From JBAXQQ01 sp037131695 (GTDB lineage: Bacteria; Armatimonadota; Hebobacteria; CAIYQO01), in the NCBI GenBank assembly GCA_964638715.1, contig CAZWZF010000018.1, forward strand, positions 26,164-90,163: a stretch of 64,000 nt of DNA, in the 5' to 3' direction. Position 1 is the stretch's first letter; each line of letters opens with the position of its first letter. Made by a program: the position numbers and the translations under genes. Under the pieces are notes generated by a model that searched no databases, was not told the origin of the DNA, and was given only the letters and a program-made list of their open reading frames with translations. Of this stretch, positions 43,012 through 51,722 are shown one piece after another.

Positions 43012-43868
43012 CACAGTTGTCCTCCTTGGTGTGTCCACTCGGCCATGCGTTCGCTTGTAAGCGCGCCGTCGTAGGCGACGGCGCGCAGGGTGACTGTCCA
43101 GGATTCGCCGGCCGCGAGGCTGATGGTCCGATCCCAGGTCGGGTTATACATCGCCATCCCGTAATCGCGGATAAACCACGGACCGCGCACGCCGGGATCG
43201 AGAATCGTGAGAAACAGACCCGCCGCCTGCCCTGCCACCGTGTTCTCGTAGGCGACGAAATCGGATTGGCGGTTGGCATCCACCAGCGCGGCGGTGCCGC
43301 GCCGGCCCTCATCGGCGAGGATCGCCCCACCGAGTGGCGGCAACAGGCGTGGTTCGACGCGCACGCCGATGCTGCCGAACTTGGTTTGGGCGAATTCGAC
43401 TGCGCCATACGCGGCGATTTTCCGGCTGGTCATGTCGCACACTGTAGCATCTGGAAACGCACGCATGAATACAGTACGCTCTTCATCTATCAAAGGTTCC
43501 TCATTTTCATCGCGCCAGGTGCTTTTAAGGATAAAACGCACGCCACTTTCGGTCACATCGGCGACTGGTTCACCCTGGGCATCCATACGACCCATATTGT
43601 GCATAATATGGTCATCATGACTACGTTTCACAGGGAATGCCCAGAAATTTCCTTCACGTTCACCAACCTTAACAGGATTCTGTCCTACAAAAATGCCATT
43701 ATGGAATGGATGGTCGAATGGGAAATTCTCAACCACAGTTACACCAGAAGGGGTGTAAAATGGATAAACCCAGGATCGCCAGAAATTGGTTCCATAAGCA
43801 CCAAGTATACGGTCGTCTGCTTTAACGAAGTGACTTTGCACATTTGTGAATACAGAATAAATTGTCAT
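43011..43868 (-). CDS. DUF6807 (PmoA-like) protein, hybrid of two sources
   Basis: A 285-residue beta-rich protein with GGGAGA before its ATG. Landmarks are FRSWVYPFYTPSGVTVVENFPFDHPFHNG (His-rich, split strands) and FLTILDPGVRGPWFIRDYGMAMYNPTWDR, typical of DUF6807, a family found beside dehydrogenases and lyases of sugar metabolism; biochemical role unproven. Base composition changes inside the gene: codons before about 140 are intermediate to AT-rich, those after are strongly GC-rich. The gene therefore looks like a host front half joined to a foreign back half. The displaced host tail lies at 31362-31453. It follows the Gfo/Idh gene by 16 bases. Confidence 0.82.
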   Translation of the reverse strand: MTIYSVFTNVQSHFVKADDRILGAYGTNFWRSWVYPFYTPSGVTVVENFPFDHPFHNGIFVGQNPVKVGEREGNFWAFPVKRSHDDHIMHNMGRMDAQGEPVADVTESGVRFILKSTWRDENEEPLIDEERTVFMRAFPDATVCDMTSRKIAAYGAVEFAQTKFGSIGVRVEPRLLPPLGGAILADEGRRGTAALVDANRQSDFVAYENTVAGQAAGLFLTILDPGVRGPWFIRDYGMAMYNPTWDRTISLAAGESWTVTLRAVAYDGALTSERMAEWTHQGGQL

Positions 43869-43884
43869 TTTATTTATCTCCCAA

Positions 43885-44967
43885 TTATTGCCGACAGTTA
43901 TTAATATTTATAAATGAATCATCTACAAACGCCGCCATATATTTTGGATTACTGGCAATTTCTACAGGCTTACCGGTTTCCACAGACTCAATAGCTGCAG
44001 TGAGCATAGCGAAGGTTTTCAGATTATTACGACTGCTAAATGGCGGCTCAGGACCGCCGCAAAGGTAGTCATGCCAAACGTCAAGAAACACATCCCACGG
44101 ATCACGCAATGTTACATCCTCATCAATGCGCTGAGGATTAAATTGACCTAAGGCAGGGGCAACCTCATAGTCCATGGTATCATTGGACATATGCAAACCA
44201 CGGCATTTGAGCGCACCCTTTGTACCTTCAAGACGAAACTCATACATCGGCGCCTGACTTGAGAACCCGCCATGATACGAAATATGAAGATTGCCGCTAA
44301 AGCGGATGAGTGCGTTCACCATGCATGGTCCCGCGTATTTCGACCACGACGGCACAAATCCATCACAAAAAATCGACTCTGGCTCACACCCGGAAAAGAC
44401 TGACAATAGCGCGTCGAAATGATGACAGGCATTTTCATAAAGCGTTGGCTGCAGCATCTTACCAAGGTTAGCCACATTAGGACGCGGCTTAGAATTCATA
44501 AACCAGGCAGCCTCAACCGATCCGAGTGCGCCTGACTTAACATAGTCAGCCAGGGCTGTGTAATGCCGATTGTAGCGAATCTGCTGAGCAACACAAAGTT
44601 TAAGTTCCATGGTCTCAGACATGTTGACTAACTCGACTGCCTGATCAAAATCGTTTGTTACAGGCTTGGCTACCAAAGGGTGACACCCCGCCTTTAGACA
44701 TTGCTTCGTCTGGACGTAATGCAATTCGCTGGGCGTGTTTATCAAAACTGCCTCGGGTTTCAACTCAGCCAGCGCCTGCCCTAAATTATTGAACAAGGCG
44801 GCATCGGACAACCCGACCACCTCACGTCCCGCCGCAAGCCCCGCGTCGGTGACGTCTACGACACCACAGCACTCATACCACGGCTTGGTGCTGAGGACAC
44901 CATGCATCTGGCGACTAATGCCGCCCATACCTACAATGAGAATACGAATGTTGTTGCTATTATGCAT
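43885..44967 (-). CDS. Gfo/Idh/MocA family oxidoreductase (second)
   Basis: A 360-residue NAD(P)-dependent dehydrogenase starting at MHNSNNIRILIVGMGG; GGAG nine bases upstream and a one-base overlap with the lyase stop (TAATG) support this start over the longer frame. Rossmann motif VGMGGISRQ; HPLVAKPVTND contains the KP of the family EKP motif with the conserved lysine; YENACHHFDALLSVFSG carries the usual histidine pair. It probably oxidises or reduces a sugar, sugar acid or inositol-like substrate. Intermediate GC, third gene of the LacI-3 operon. Confidence 0.88.
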   Translation of the reverse strand: MHNSNNIRILIVGMGGISRQMHGVLSTKPWYECCGVVDVTDAGLAAGREVVGLSDAALFNNLGQALAELKPEAVLINTPSELHYVQTKQCLKAGCHPLVAKPVTNDFDQAVELVNMSETMELKLCVAQQIRYNRHYTALADYVKSGALGSVEAAWFMNSKPRPNVANLGKMLQPTLYENACHHFDALLSVFSGCEPESIFCDGFVPSWSKYAGPCMVNALIRFSGNLHISYHGGFSSQAPMYEFRLEGTKGALKCRGLHMSNDTMDYEVAPALGQFNPQRIDEDVTLRDPWDVFLDVWHDYLCGGPEPPFSSRNNLKTFAMLTAAIESVETGKPVEIASNPKYMAAFVDDSFININNCRQ

Positions 44968-46088
44968 TATATTGTGCTCCATGATTCACTAAAACCTTCA
45001 ACCTCATACACCTGGCTATACCCGGTGCAGTCAGATGTGTAAATAACATGCTTGCCATCCGGACTAAAGGATGGGTGCGGGTGGGTGTGTTGCGGGGCGT
45101 AGACCGTCCATTTTCCCTGTTTGTAATCATCGTCATCATATGGACAATGATCAGTCTGCCAGTGCGCGCCTAAATTCCAGGCTTCGGGGTAGCACAAAGT
45201 TGATGTTGATTCTGCCCCTGTCGTAGAAAATAGCTGAAGACCAATATCAGGATAAGTAGTATCAGCAATAATAGCGGTTCCCTGCCGGTTGCTGATGGCA
45301 TGCCAGGCATTAAAATCGCATAATTGACGTTTTGCGCCGTTATCAATATTAACGGAAAACATACCGTGTGGCCAATTAATAACTGATAATTCCCTGGTTC
45401 CCGGTATCCATGCCTCATGTACAAACCATTGGTTTCCGTTGCGGGGGCATGGCTGACGATGCCCTGTACCATCACGGTTAATAACCCACACGCGGTTATG
45501 ATACGGTCCACCGTAATGGAGTATAGACGAATCATCAGGATGAAACTCCGGATGACAGATGGAATCGCGTTCCAGAATGATGTCATGTGTCCCGGTTTTG
45601 GTATCGATGATTACAAGCCGCGATACCTTTCCAATCTTCATCGGAACTGCCCACCAGTTATCATCATAACTCACCGCGGTGGTACCCATCGCTGCTGCCA
45701 CCATGCCAGGCTCGCGCAATTCTGCTGTTCCGAAGTTCAGCAATTCCTCAGTCCGGAAAGTAACTGTATCCACCCGCCAGGCGCCGTTGCCGGCAGTGAA
45801 ATAGACATAGCGACCATCGCGTGAAGGAGTTACCGACCATTCGGCAATGTCTGGCATATCTGTTAACTGTGTCAATATACCGGACTGACGTTCAATAGCA
45901 AATATTTGAGGATTGCCGGTCCGGTGTGAAACAATATAAATCTTTATCATAGCATCGTCATACGCTGGTATTAAAAAAAACGGGTGATGATTTATCGACA
46001 TATGTGATGTTAACTGTCGTATTGTCGCACCTGTTTTATAATCTATCCATTTTCTTCCCTCTGCCGGAAAAATAGTACCAATAGCCAT
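44967..46088 (-). CDS. Oligogalacturonide lyase-like protein (PL22 family), second copy
   Basis: A 373-residue beta-propeller protein with GAGGTGA seven bases before the ATG. WIDYKTGATIRQLTSH matches the opening of the copy at 41767-43011, and SINHHPFFLIPAYD, HDIILERDSICHPEFHPDDSS and FVHEAWIPG supply the histidines expected for metal binding in PL22. There is no signal peptide. It is the second gene after LacI-3 (two bases between them), so it is likely the first enzyme induced. The two PL22 genes differ greatly in base composition, so they entered the locus separately rather than by recent duplication. Confidence 0.85.
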   Translation of the reverse strand: MAIGTIFPAEGRKWIDYKTGATIRQLTSHMSINHHPFFLIPAYDDAMIKIYIVSHRTGNPQIFAIERQSGILTQLTDMPDIAEWSVTPSRDGRYVYFTAGNGAWRVDTVTFRTEELLNFGTAELREPGMVAAAMGTTAVSYDDNWWAVPMKIGKVSRLVIIDTKTGTHDIILERDSICHPEFHPDDSSILHYGGPYHNRVWVINRDGTGHRQPCPRNGNQWFVHEAWIPGTRELSVINWPHGMFSVNIDNGAKRQLCDFNAWHAISNRQGTAIIADTTYPDIGLQLFSTTGAESTSTLCYPEAWNLGAHWQTDHCPYDDDDYKQGKWTVYAPQHTHPHPSFSPDGKHVIYTSDCTGYSQVYEVEGFSESWSTI

Positions 46089-46090
46089 AT

Positions 46091-47137
46091 TTATTTCACC
46101 TCACTAATATTTTTCACAGATTCGCCTTTTATTAAAGTGGGGGAAAGAAGTAACACGTTTTCTACAGCATCATTGTTATCAATACGCCACAATAACAATT
46201 CAACGGATCTGCATCCAATTTCTTCCGCGTGGATATCATAGGTTGCCAATCCCGGGTGTAAACCGGCGATTAACGCACTTTCATTATTAACTGAAATTAT
46301 TGATATTTCATCACCAATACGCACTCCTCTAATCGCCATAGCCCTATAAACCTGAACAGCAATACTGTCCGCCGGAACAAATATTGCGGTAGAACGCTGT
46401 CGTTGAGAAAGAAATTTATCAACTAACTGTAATATATCCTGAATATTTGCTACCGGTGGACATGGGAAAGAAGGTGATGGTGTATGACTTTCAAAAATAT
46501 CAACAATCGCTTTATTATTTCGTGCCGTCTGTACAAACGCAATACATCGACGAGAAAAAATAAGATGACCGGGATCAGGATTAATCACCGCAACTCTTTG
46601 GTGACCATTCGCAAGCAGATTGTTTGCTGCCATTAACCCGATACTATAATCATCAATACCACAAACATCACCGTTAAACCCAGGCGGACATCCAGTAAGC
46701 CAGACATGTGGTATGCCGGAAAGAAAACTGTTAATTGATGCCGGCCATTGAATATCACCACTGCGTAAAACTGCTTTTATAATTACAGCATCAACCCCAC
46801 GGGAAGTTATAATTGCCGGAAGATTTTCCGGGTAAGGTATATCAATTATTGAAAGGGTAATATTATGATTGGATAACGCGTTATGTACGCCATGTAACAA
46901 ACGACCTATAACAGGCAATGTAGCAAGGGACTGGTCCATCCCCAGGGTAACTATACCCACATGCTTTACTTGTTTGTGTCCGGATCGGTTTCGTAATGGC
47001 TTGTAACCTACTTCATTCACCACTTTTAATACACGCTTGCGGATATCATCCTGTACAGTAGGGTGATTGTTTAAAACACGGGAAACAGTACCTATTGATA
47101 CCCCGGCACGCTCAGCAATATCTTTAATCGTATACAT
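46091..47137 (-). CDS. LacI/GalR family transcriptional regulator (LacI-3)
   Basis: A 348-residue regulator. YTIKDIAERAGVSIGTVSRVLNNHPTV is a textbook LacI helix-turn-helix and hinge. The effector domain has LLANGHQRVAVINPD, AIFVPADSIAVQVYRAM, EISIISVNNES and LATYDIHAEEIGCRSVELLL. It lies two bases before the PL22-like gene and heads the leftward catabolic locus, so it is co-transcribed with its targets and probably autoregulated. A sequence in its promoter (47183-47205) reappears upstream of pseudopilin 4, pointing to a second target. Confidence 0.93.
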   Translation of the reverse strand: MYTIKDIAERAGVSIGTVSRVLNNHPTVQDDIRKRVLKVVNEVGYKPLRNRSGHKQVKHVGIVTLGMDQSLATLPVIGRLLHGVHNALSNHNITLSIIDIPYPENLPAIITSRGVDAVIIKAVLRSGDIQWPASINSFLSGIPHVWLTGCPPGFNGDVCGIDDYSIGLMAANNLLANGHQRVAVINPDPGHLIFSRRCIAFVQTARNNKAIVDIFESHTPSPSFPCPPVANIQDILQLVDKFLSQRQRSTAIFVPADSIAVQVYRAMAIRGVRIGDEISIISVNNESALIAGLHPGLATYDIHAEEIGCRSVELLLWRIDNNDAVENVLLLSPTLIKGESVKNISEVK

Positions 47138-47182
47138 GGTTTTAGATTACGATGCTGTTGCCGGACTGTCAATGATATTCAA

Positions 47183-47205
47183 TGAAATAAGATGAAATAA
47201 ACATA
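47183..47205. promoter_or_regulatory. Candidate LacI-3 operator in its own promoter
   Basis: TGAAATAAGATGAAATA (47183-47199), two TGAAATA units 10 bases apart, running into GAAATAAACATA (47194-47205). Both parts recur at 28967-29009. The site is 46 bases upstream of the LacI-3 start. Confidence 0.5.
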
Positions 47206-47559
47206 TTAAAATCAGATAAACAATTGTCTGATTATAAAAAAACACGTTTCACCGGCTTTAATTTTCATCATTCTAAAATTGTCACTACAAGAGATATTAA
47301 AAATTATGCGTGGTTATTATTTAAGTGTTATACAATTCTTCCAAAAATTTCAATCTGTTAGCAACGATTCATATGTTGTATTGTAACCTGGTGCTTTATT
47401 ATTTTTATACCCCGATGGGACAGCAGAATATGTGTTTCGCCACTCGGTGTCAGTCCCTAATCATGATAAATAAATTTGTATTGGGATGCCATTTATTTGT
47501 TGGAGACTTCATTAGTAATATAACATAAACGAGTTAATATCTAATAATAAACCAATATC

Positions 47560-47660
47560 TCTCTTCCCCCCCCTAATCAAGAACCTTCACTCAAAAGTTC
47601 TTGGTTTCGTAGCGCACGCCCTACCACTTTCTAACCGCCAGAATTTTCTCTGGCGGTTTT
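47560..47660. repeat. Dispersed repeat, copy B
   Basis: Aligns with copy A (27148-27254) through CTAATCAAGAACC, TCAAAAGTTCTTGG, TTTCGTAG and the terminator hairpin. Read on the minus strand it encodes TKPRTFE and then a stop, a decayed form of the recombinase end at 58636. Confidence 0.6.
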
Positions 47661-47662
47661 TC
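47633..47662 (+). terminator. Intrinsic terminator within repeat copy B
   Basis: AACCGCCAGA (47633-47642) pairs perfectly with TCTGGCGGTT (47649-47658), six-base loop, followed by TTTTCTTTTT. There is no plus-strand gene upstream, so it is a carried-along part of the repeat. Confidence 0.65.
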
Positions 47663-47765
47663 TTTTTAATACCATAAGCGAACGCTATTAAACTGGTCCT
47701 ATAGTAGGTGCTCGCACATATTACCTGTATGATGTGAACTGGATAAGTCTATTGTGAAGATGGCA

Positions 47766-48869
47766 TTATTTATTGACATTATCCAATCCCCGAAGAAAAT
47801 ATTCTTTATCATTATTTTTTTGACTTATAATTTTTCTAATTTCATCTTTTATGGCGAAAAACGCGTCAACTACAGCTGGATCAAAATGAGTACCTTTTCT
47901 TTTATGAATTATAGTAAAGGCTTTTTCTACAGAGATTGTCTTCTTGTACGGCCTATTTGATGTTAATGCGTCAAAAACATCAGCAACAATAACAATTCTA
48001 CCAACAAGAGGAATGTCGGTACCACTTAATCCCTGTGGATATCCACTGCCATCCCATTTTTCATGATGATTCAGCGCAATTTGCTCCGCCAGTTGTACTA
48101 TATTCGAACTTGATCCTTTCATAATAGCAGCACCTATTGTCGTATGCTGGCGCATGATTTTCCATTCTGCAATATCAAGTCTACTGGATTTTAATAAAAT
48201 ATAGTCAGGAATACCAATTTTACCAATATCATGCATGAGTGAAGCATAAAGAATAGCATCTACCGTCTCATCATCCATTTCCATCTGTCTTGATATAGCT
48301 GCCGCATACAGGCTTACTCGTTGAATATGTAACCCGGTATTTTCATCCTTGAATTCAGCTGCATAAGATAACCGCAGTATAGTATCGAGCGATGCTATTT
48401 TAATCTGATGTAATGCTTCACGAAGCAATGAAGTTTTTCTGGCGACTTCTTCCTCCAGCTCTTTTTGATAGTTTTTCATGTGGTCATTGTACGCTTTTAC
48501 CTTCACCAATGATTGAACACGTGCGCTAAGTTCTGTTTTATTTACCGGCTTAGTTAAAAAATCATCAGCCCCTGCCTTAAGTGCGCGTACCCGATCTTCT
48601 ACTTCATGCAAGGCGGTAACCATGACAATCGGTATTAATTTTGTTTCTTCATTGCTTCGCAATAATATGGCAGTTTCAAATCCATCCATTTTTGGCATCA
48701 TAACGTCAAGCAATATTACATCAGGCGACGCTGAATGCGCCAATTCTAACACTTCAAATCCATCTCTGGCCATTACCACATCATATCCAATAGAAGATAA
48801 CATAGCTTCTATAAGCAGTCTGTTTATTTCTTCATCATCAGCAACAAGAACTTTTGCTTTTTTCTCCAT
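47766..48869 (-). CDS. Response regulator with HD-GYP domain (c-di-GMP phosphodiesterase)
   Basis: A 367-residue protein. Residues 1-125 are a receiver domain (DDEE acidic pocket; phospho-acceptor Asp in VILLDVMMP; VTA; conserved Lys in FLTKPV). A coiled-coil linker (about 130-165) leads to the HD-GYP domain: HDIGKIGIPD, then NHHEKWDGSGYP with the metal ligands and GYP signature, and IVADVFDALTS. HD-GYP proteins hydrolyse c-di-GMP. Last gene of the chemosensory operon, three bases after the hybrid kinase gene and behind AAGGATGG. In the Wsp pathway this place is taken by the diguanylate cyclase WspR. Confidence 0.92.
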   Translation of the reverse strand: MEKKAKVLVADDEEINRLLIEAMLSSIGYDVVMARDGFEVLELAHSASPDVILLDVMMPKMDGFETAILLRSNEETKLIPIVMVTALHEVEDRVRALKAGADDFLTKPVNKTELSARVQSLVKVKAYNDHMKNYQKELEEEVARKTSLLREALHQIKIASLDTILRLSYAAEFKDENTGLHIQRVSLYAAAISRQMEMDDETVDAILYASLMHDIGKIGIPDYILLKSSRLDIAEWKIMRQHTTIGAAIMKGSSSNIVQLAEQIALNHHEKWDGSGYPQGLSGTDIPLVGRIVIVADVFDALTSNRPYKKTISVEKAFTIIHKRKGTHFDPAVVDAFFAIKDEIRKIISQKNNDKEYFLRGLDNVNK

Positions 48870-48872
48870 AAA

Positions 48873-50606
48873 TCACCATCCTTCCACTTGACATGGTATC
48901 GTGAAAAAGAAAGTGCTTCCATTCCCGATTTCACTTTCGACCCAAATTGTACCACCATGCATCTCAACAAAACGTTTACTGATTGGCAGTCCCAATCCTG
49001 TCCCCGGTGTTTTATCACTCTTGCTTCCTCGCGTCTGGTAAAAATCTTCAAAGATTTTTTCCTGATCGTCTAATGCAATGCCAATGCCATTATCTGCGAC
49101 ACTAATAATCAATTGATTCATTCTCGATTGCATTGCGATGGTGATTTTGCCGCCATCAGGGGTAAACTTGGCAGCATTTGAAAGCAAATTATAGAGAATC
49201 TGTTTCAATTTCCGTTCATCAGCCAGTATTTCCATTGACTCTAATTCAGCAGGAATAGACAAATCGAGAGAAATACCATGTTTATAAGCTTTTTCTTTAA
49301 TCATAATCTGGCTGTTTACGATTAGGTCTGCAACTTTTATCTGAGACAACTCTAATTCCATCTTGCCGGATTCTACTTTTGCCAAATCAAGAATATCATT
49401 TATTAAAGACAACAGGTGGTTGGCACTATCCAATACATATTGAACAAACTCTGACTGCTTTTCATTAATATCACCATAATATTGGTCTTTCAATAGCTCT
49501 GAGAAGCCAATAATTGCATTCATTGGGGTGCGCAATTCGTGACTCATGCTGGATAAAAAATCGCTTTTCGCTTTGCTGGCTGCTTCTGCTGTTTCCTTCG
49601 CATTCTGAAGCAATATCTCTGCTCTTTTTCTTTCTGTAATATCACGCGCTACTGAAAGCACCATCAGTTTTCCTTCTAATTCGAAACATCGCGCATTAAT
49701 TTCCATCGGAATAGACTGGCCATCTTTTGTAAGATGACCCATTTCAAATATCACATTGCCAGTCTTAACAAGTTCTGCTATTTTTTCTTTTTGATATTCC
49801 AATGAAAGCGGATCGTCAATTTTCTCTGGCGACATATTCAGAAGTTCTTCACGATTATAACCTAATTGCTGACATGCCACATCATTCACCTCGGTAAAGA
49901 TACCGGGTAAACCATTTTCATTAATAGCATGAACAAAAATAGCATCGTTGCTGCTGTTAAAAAGAATATTCAGTCGTTCTGCCGTCTGTCGCAGTTGCGC
50001 CTCTGATATAGCCAATTCACGTAAATGACGACTAATTTCCCGTTTCGCCTCTACAAGCGCCTTATTAGTCTTCTGCAAGTCAATATTTTTCTGGACAGCA
50101 TTCGCGTATGTGGAGAATAATAATTCAACCATCCGTGAAGGATCTGCTTGAAAAACATGTGTTTCACCCTCAAATACCATTTGAAACGACTCTCGCTGAT
50201 AACTTTTTTTAGTTGGAAGTGTGGATACAGCAAGCAAATCTTTTATTCGAGCATTGAGAAAATCTGCATTGAATGGCTTGGTGACGAATGCATCAGCACC
50301 GGATTGCAATGCCGGCAGAGTATCCTCCGGGTCTGAAAGTGTGGTGAGCAAAATAAACGGTATTTCAGACAATTTTACATCATCACGAATAGCAGTACAA
50401 AGTTCATATCCGGTCATCACCGGCATCACAACATCAGAGATAATCAGCGCAATTTTATTATCTTTCGCTTTTTGAAAACCTTCTTGTCCATTTGTAGCTG
50501 TAATGACATCATACCCGGCTTCAATCAAGGTGTTTTGTAAAAGCATCAATTGAGTCGGACTATCATCAACTATGAGAATCTTAATTGGGCTGGTATTTTT
50601 TATCAT
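48873..50606 (-). CDS. Hybrid sensor histidine kinase (REC-PAS-HisKA-HATPase)
   Basis: A 577-residue cytoplasmic kinase with no membrane segment. An N-terminal receiver domain (IVDDSPTQ; ALIISDVVMP; FVTKPF) is followed by a coiled coil, a PAS domain (about 210-330; DITERKRAE exit) and the kinase core: H-box FLSSMSHELRTPMNAIIGF, N-box NLLSNAAKFT, G1 VADNGIGI, F-box DFYQTRG and G2 GTGLGLPI. It can receive phosphate at its own N-terminal receiver, perhaps from CheA, and pass it to the HD-GYP regulator, with which it is nearly fused genetically. It is an addition to the usual Wsp gene set. Confidence 0.92.
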   Translation of the reverse strand: MIKNTSPIKILIVDDSPTQLMLLQNTLIEAGYDVITATNGQEGFQKAKDNKIALIISDVVMPVMTGYELCTAIRDDVKLSEIPFILLTTLSDPEDTLPALQSGADAFVTKPFNADFLNARIKDLLAVSTLPTKKSYQRESFQMVFEGETHVFQADPSRMVELLFSTYANAVQKNIDLQKTNKALVEAKREISRHLRELAISEAQLRQTAERLNILFNSSNDAIFVHAINENGLPGIFTEVNDVACQQLGYNREELLNMSPEKIDDPLSLEYQKEKIAELVKTGNVIFEMGHLTKDGQSIPMEINARCFELEGKLMVLSVARDITERKRAEILLQNAKETAEAASKAKSDFLSSMSHELRTPMNAIIGFSELLKDQYYGDINEKQSEFVQYVLDSANHLLSLINDILDLAKVESGKMELELSQIKVADLIVNSQIMIKEKAYKHGISLDLSIPAELESMEILADERKLKQILYNLLSNAAKFTPDGGKITIAMQSRMNQLIISVADNGIGIALDDQEKIFEDFYQTRGSKSDKTPGTGLGLPISKRFVEMHGGTIWVESEIGNGSTFFFTIPCQVEGW

Positions 50607-50625
50607 TTTAATATCCTTTTATTTA

Positions 50626-51687
50626 TTATTTTGATGCAGGTTGTTTGCATACCAATTTAATGAGCGAATTAGCTATCTCATCAGGCGATTGTATATATAC
50701 CGCCGCCCCTAACTTGATAGCTTCTCCCGGCATCCCGTGCACTACCGAACTTTTTTGGTCCTGCGCAATAGTGATAGCACCACGGTCTTTCATCTGTTTT
50801 AATTCTAATGCCCCATCACGTCCCATCCCGGTTAAAAGCACGCCAATTGCCTGGTCACCCAATTGCTCAGCAACTGAACTAAAAAGATGAGCTACCGATG
50901 GACGCAACCCATTATCTGGTGGAGCATCTATTAAACAAATGGTTCCATCCCGCGAGATTTCCATGTGATATGCATCCGGTGCCAGATATACATAACCCGG
51001 AAGCGGACGTTCACCGTTTACTGGAATTCTTACTGACAATGCTATCGTTTTTTCCAGCCAATCTGCCATTCCCTTTATAAATCCTGAGGCAATATGCTGT
51101 ACGATAAGTATAGGAACAGGAAAATTCTTCGGTAATTTTGATAACAGTGCGTATAGTGCTGGCGGTCCTCCGGTTGATGTCCCAATAGCCACCATTTGAA
51201 TCAGTCTGCCAGGTGCAATAACTGGTGTTGTCAGTGAATGAATAAGGGAAGCGACATCTGGTATTTTCTTTGCCCATCGTTTTACTACCGGTACTTCCGC
51301 CATCAGTTTAATAGTTTGAATCAATTCCCGAATTCGCTGATCAATATTGGGATCACCCGGCCCTGGTGGTTTCGCCAGCACGGCAACTGCGCCGGCCTCC
51401 ATAGCTTTAAATGTCTTTTCAACATCAGAAGGATTCCAACTGGCAGTGACAATTATAATTGGCACTGGATATGTCTCCATGATACGCCTTGTCGCTTCAT
51501 ACCCATTCATTTTCGGCATTTCGATATCCATTGTAATCACATCGGGTCGTTGACGCGCTACAAACTCGCAGGCCTCTTCCCCATTGTTAACAATGCCAAT
51601 TATCTGTATATTCTCATCTGTACCCAACAAAAACTCCAGGTATTTTTGTGCTACAGGCGAATCATCTACAATCAAAACTTTCACCAT
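50626..51687 (-). CDS. cheB: Chemotaxis response regulator protein-glutamate methylesterase CheB
   Basis: A 353-residue protein of standard length and domain order. Receiver domain (VDDSPVAQ; VITMDIEMPKMNG; AVLAKPP), linker, then the methylesterase with its triad: Ser in VAIGTSTGGPPAL, His in VQHIASGF, Asp in LTGMGRDGA. It removes methyl groups from the chemoreceptor and so resets signalling, opposing the CheR of this operon. Twenty bases separate it from the downstream kinase gene. Confidence 0.95.
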   Translation of the reverse strand: MVKVLIVDDSPVAQKYLEFLLGTDENIQIIGIVNNGEEACEFVARQRPDVITMDIEMPKMNGYEATRRIMETYPVPIIIVTASWNPSDVEKTFKAMEAGAVAVLAKPPGPGDPNIDQRIRELIQTIKLMAEVPVVKRWAKKIPDVASLIHSLTTPVIAPGRLIQMVAIGTSTGGPPALYALLSKLPKNFPVPILIVQHIASGFIKGMADWLEKTIALSVRIPVNGERPLPGYVYLAPDAYHMEISRDGTICLIDAPPDNGLRPSVAHLFSSVAEQLGDQAIGVLLTGMGRDGALELKQMKDRGAITIAQDQKSSVVHGMPGEAIKLGAAVYIQSPDEIANSLIKLVCKQPASK

Positions 51688-51722
51688 GTATCTATTCTCC
51701 TTTCAATTGTCTGTCATTACTA

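Larger units (their letters stand above)
47138..47765. other. Intergenic region between LacI-3 and the chemosensory operon
   Basis: 628 bases without a credible gene. It holds the LacI-3 promoter and operator candidate, about 250 bases of AT-rich sequence in which I see nothing definite, dispersed-repeat copy B (47560-47660) with an intrinsic terminator, and about 100 bases after the HD-GYP gene. Confidence 0.6.

Noticed and set aside
38575..43904. Plus-strand frames of 264-514 codons over the GH29-like, URO-D, PL22-like and DUF6807 genes
   Set aside because: Shadow frames. No recognisable domain or ribosome-binding site, and they oppose a coherent minus-strand operon.
47754..47960. 68-codon plus-strand frame opposite the HD-GYP gene end
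   Set aside because: Antisense to the well-defined HD-GYP C-terminus, no domain, no ribosome-binding site.
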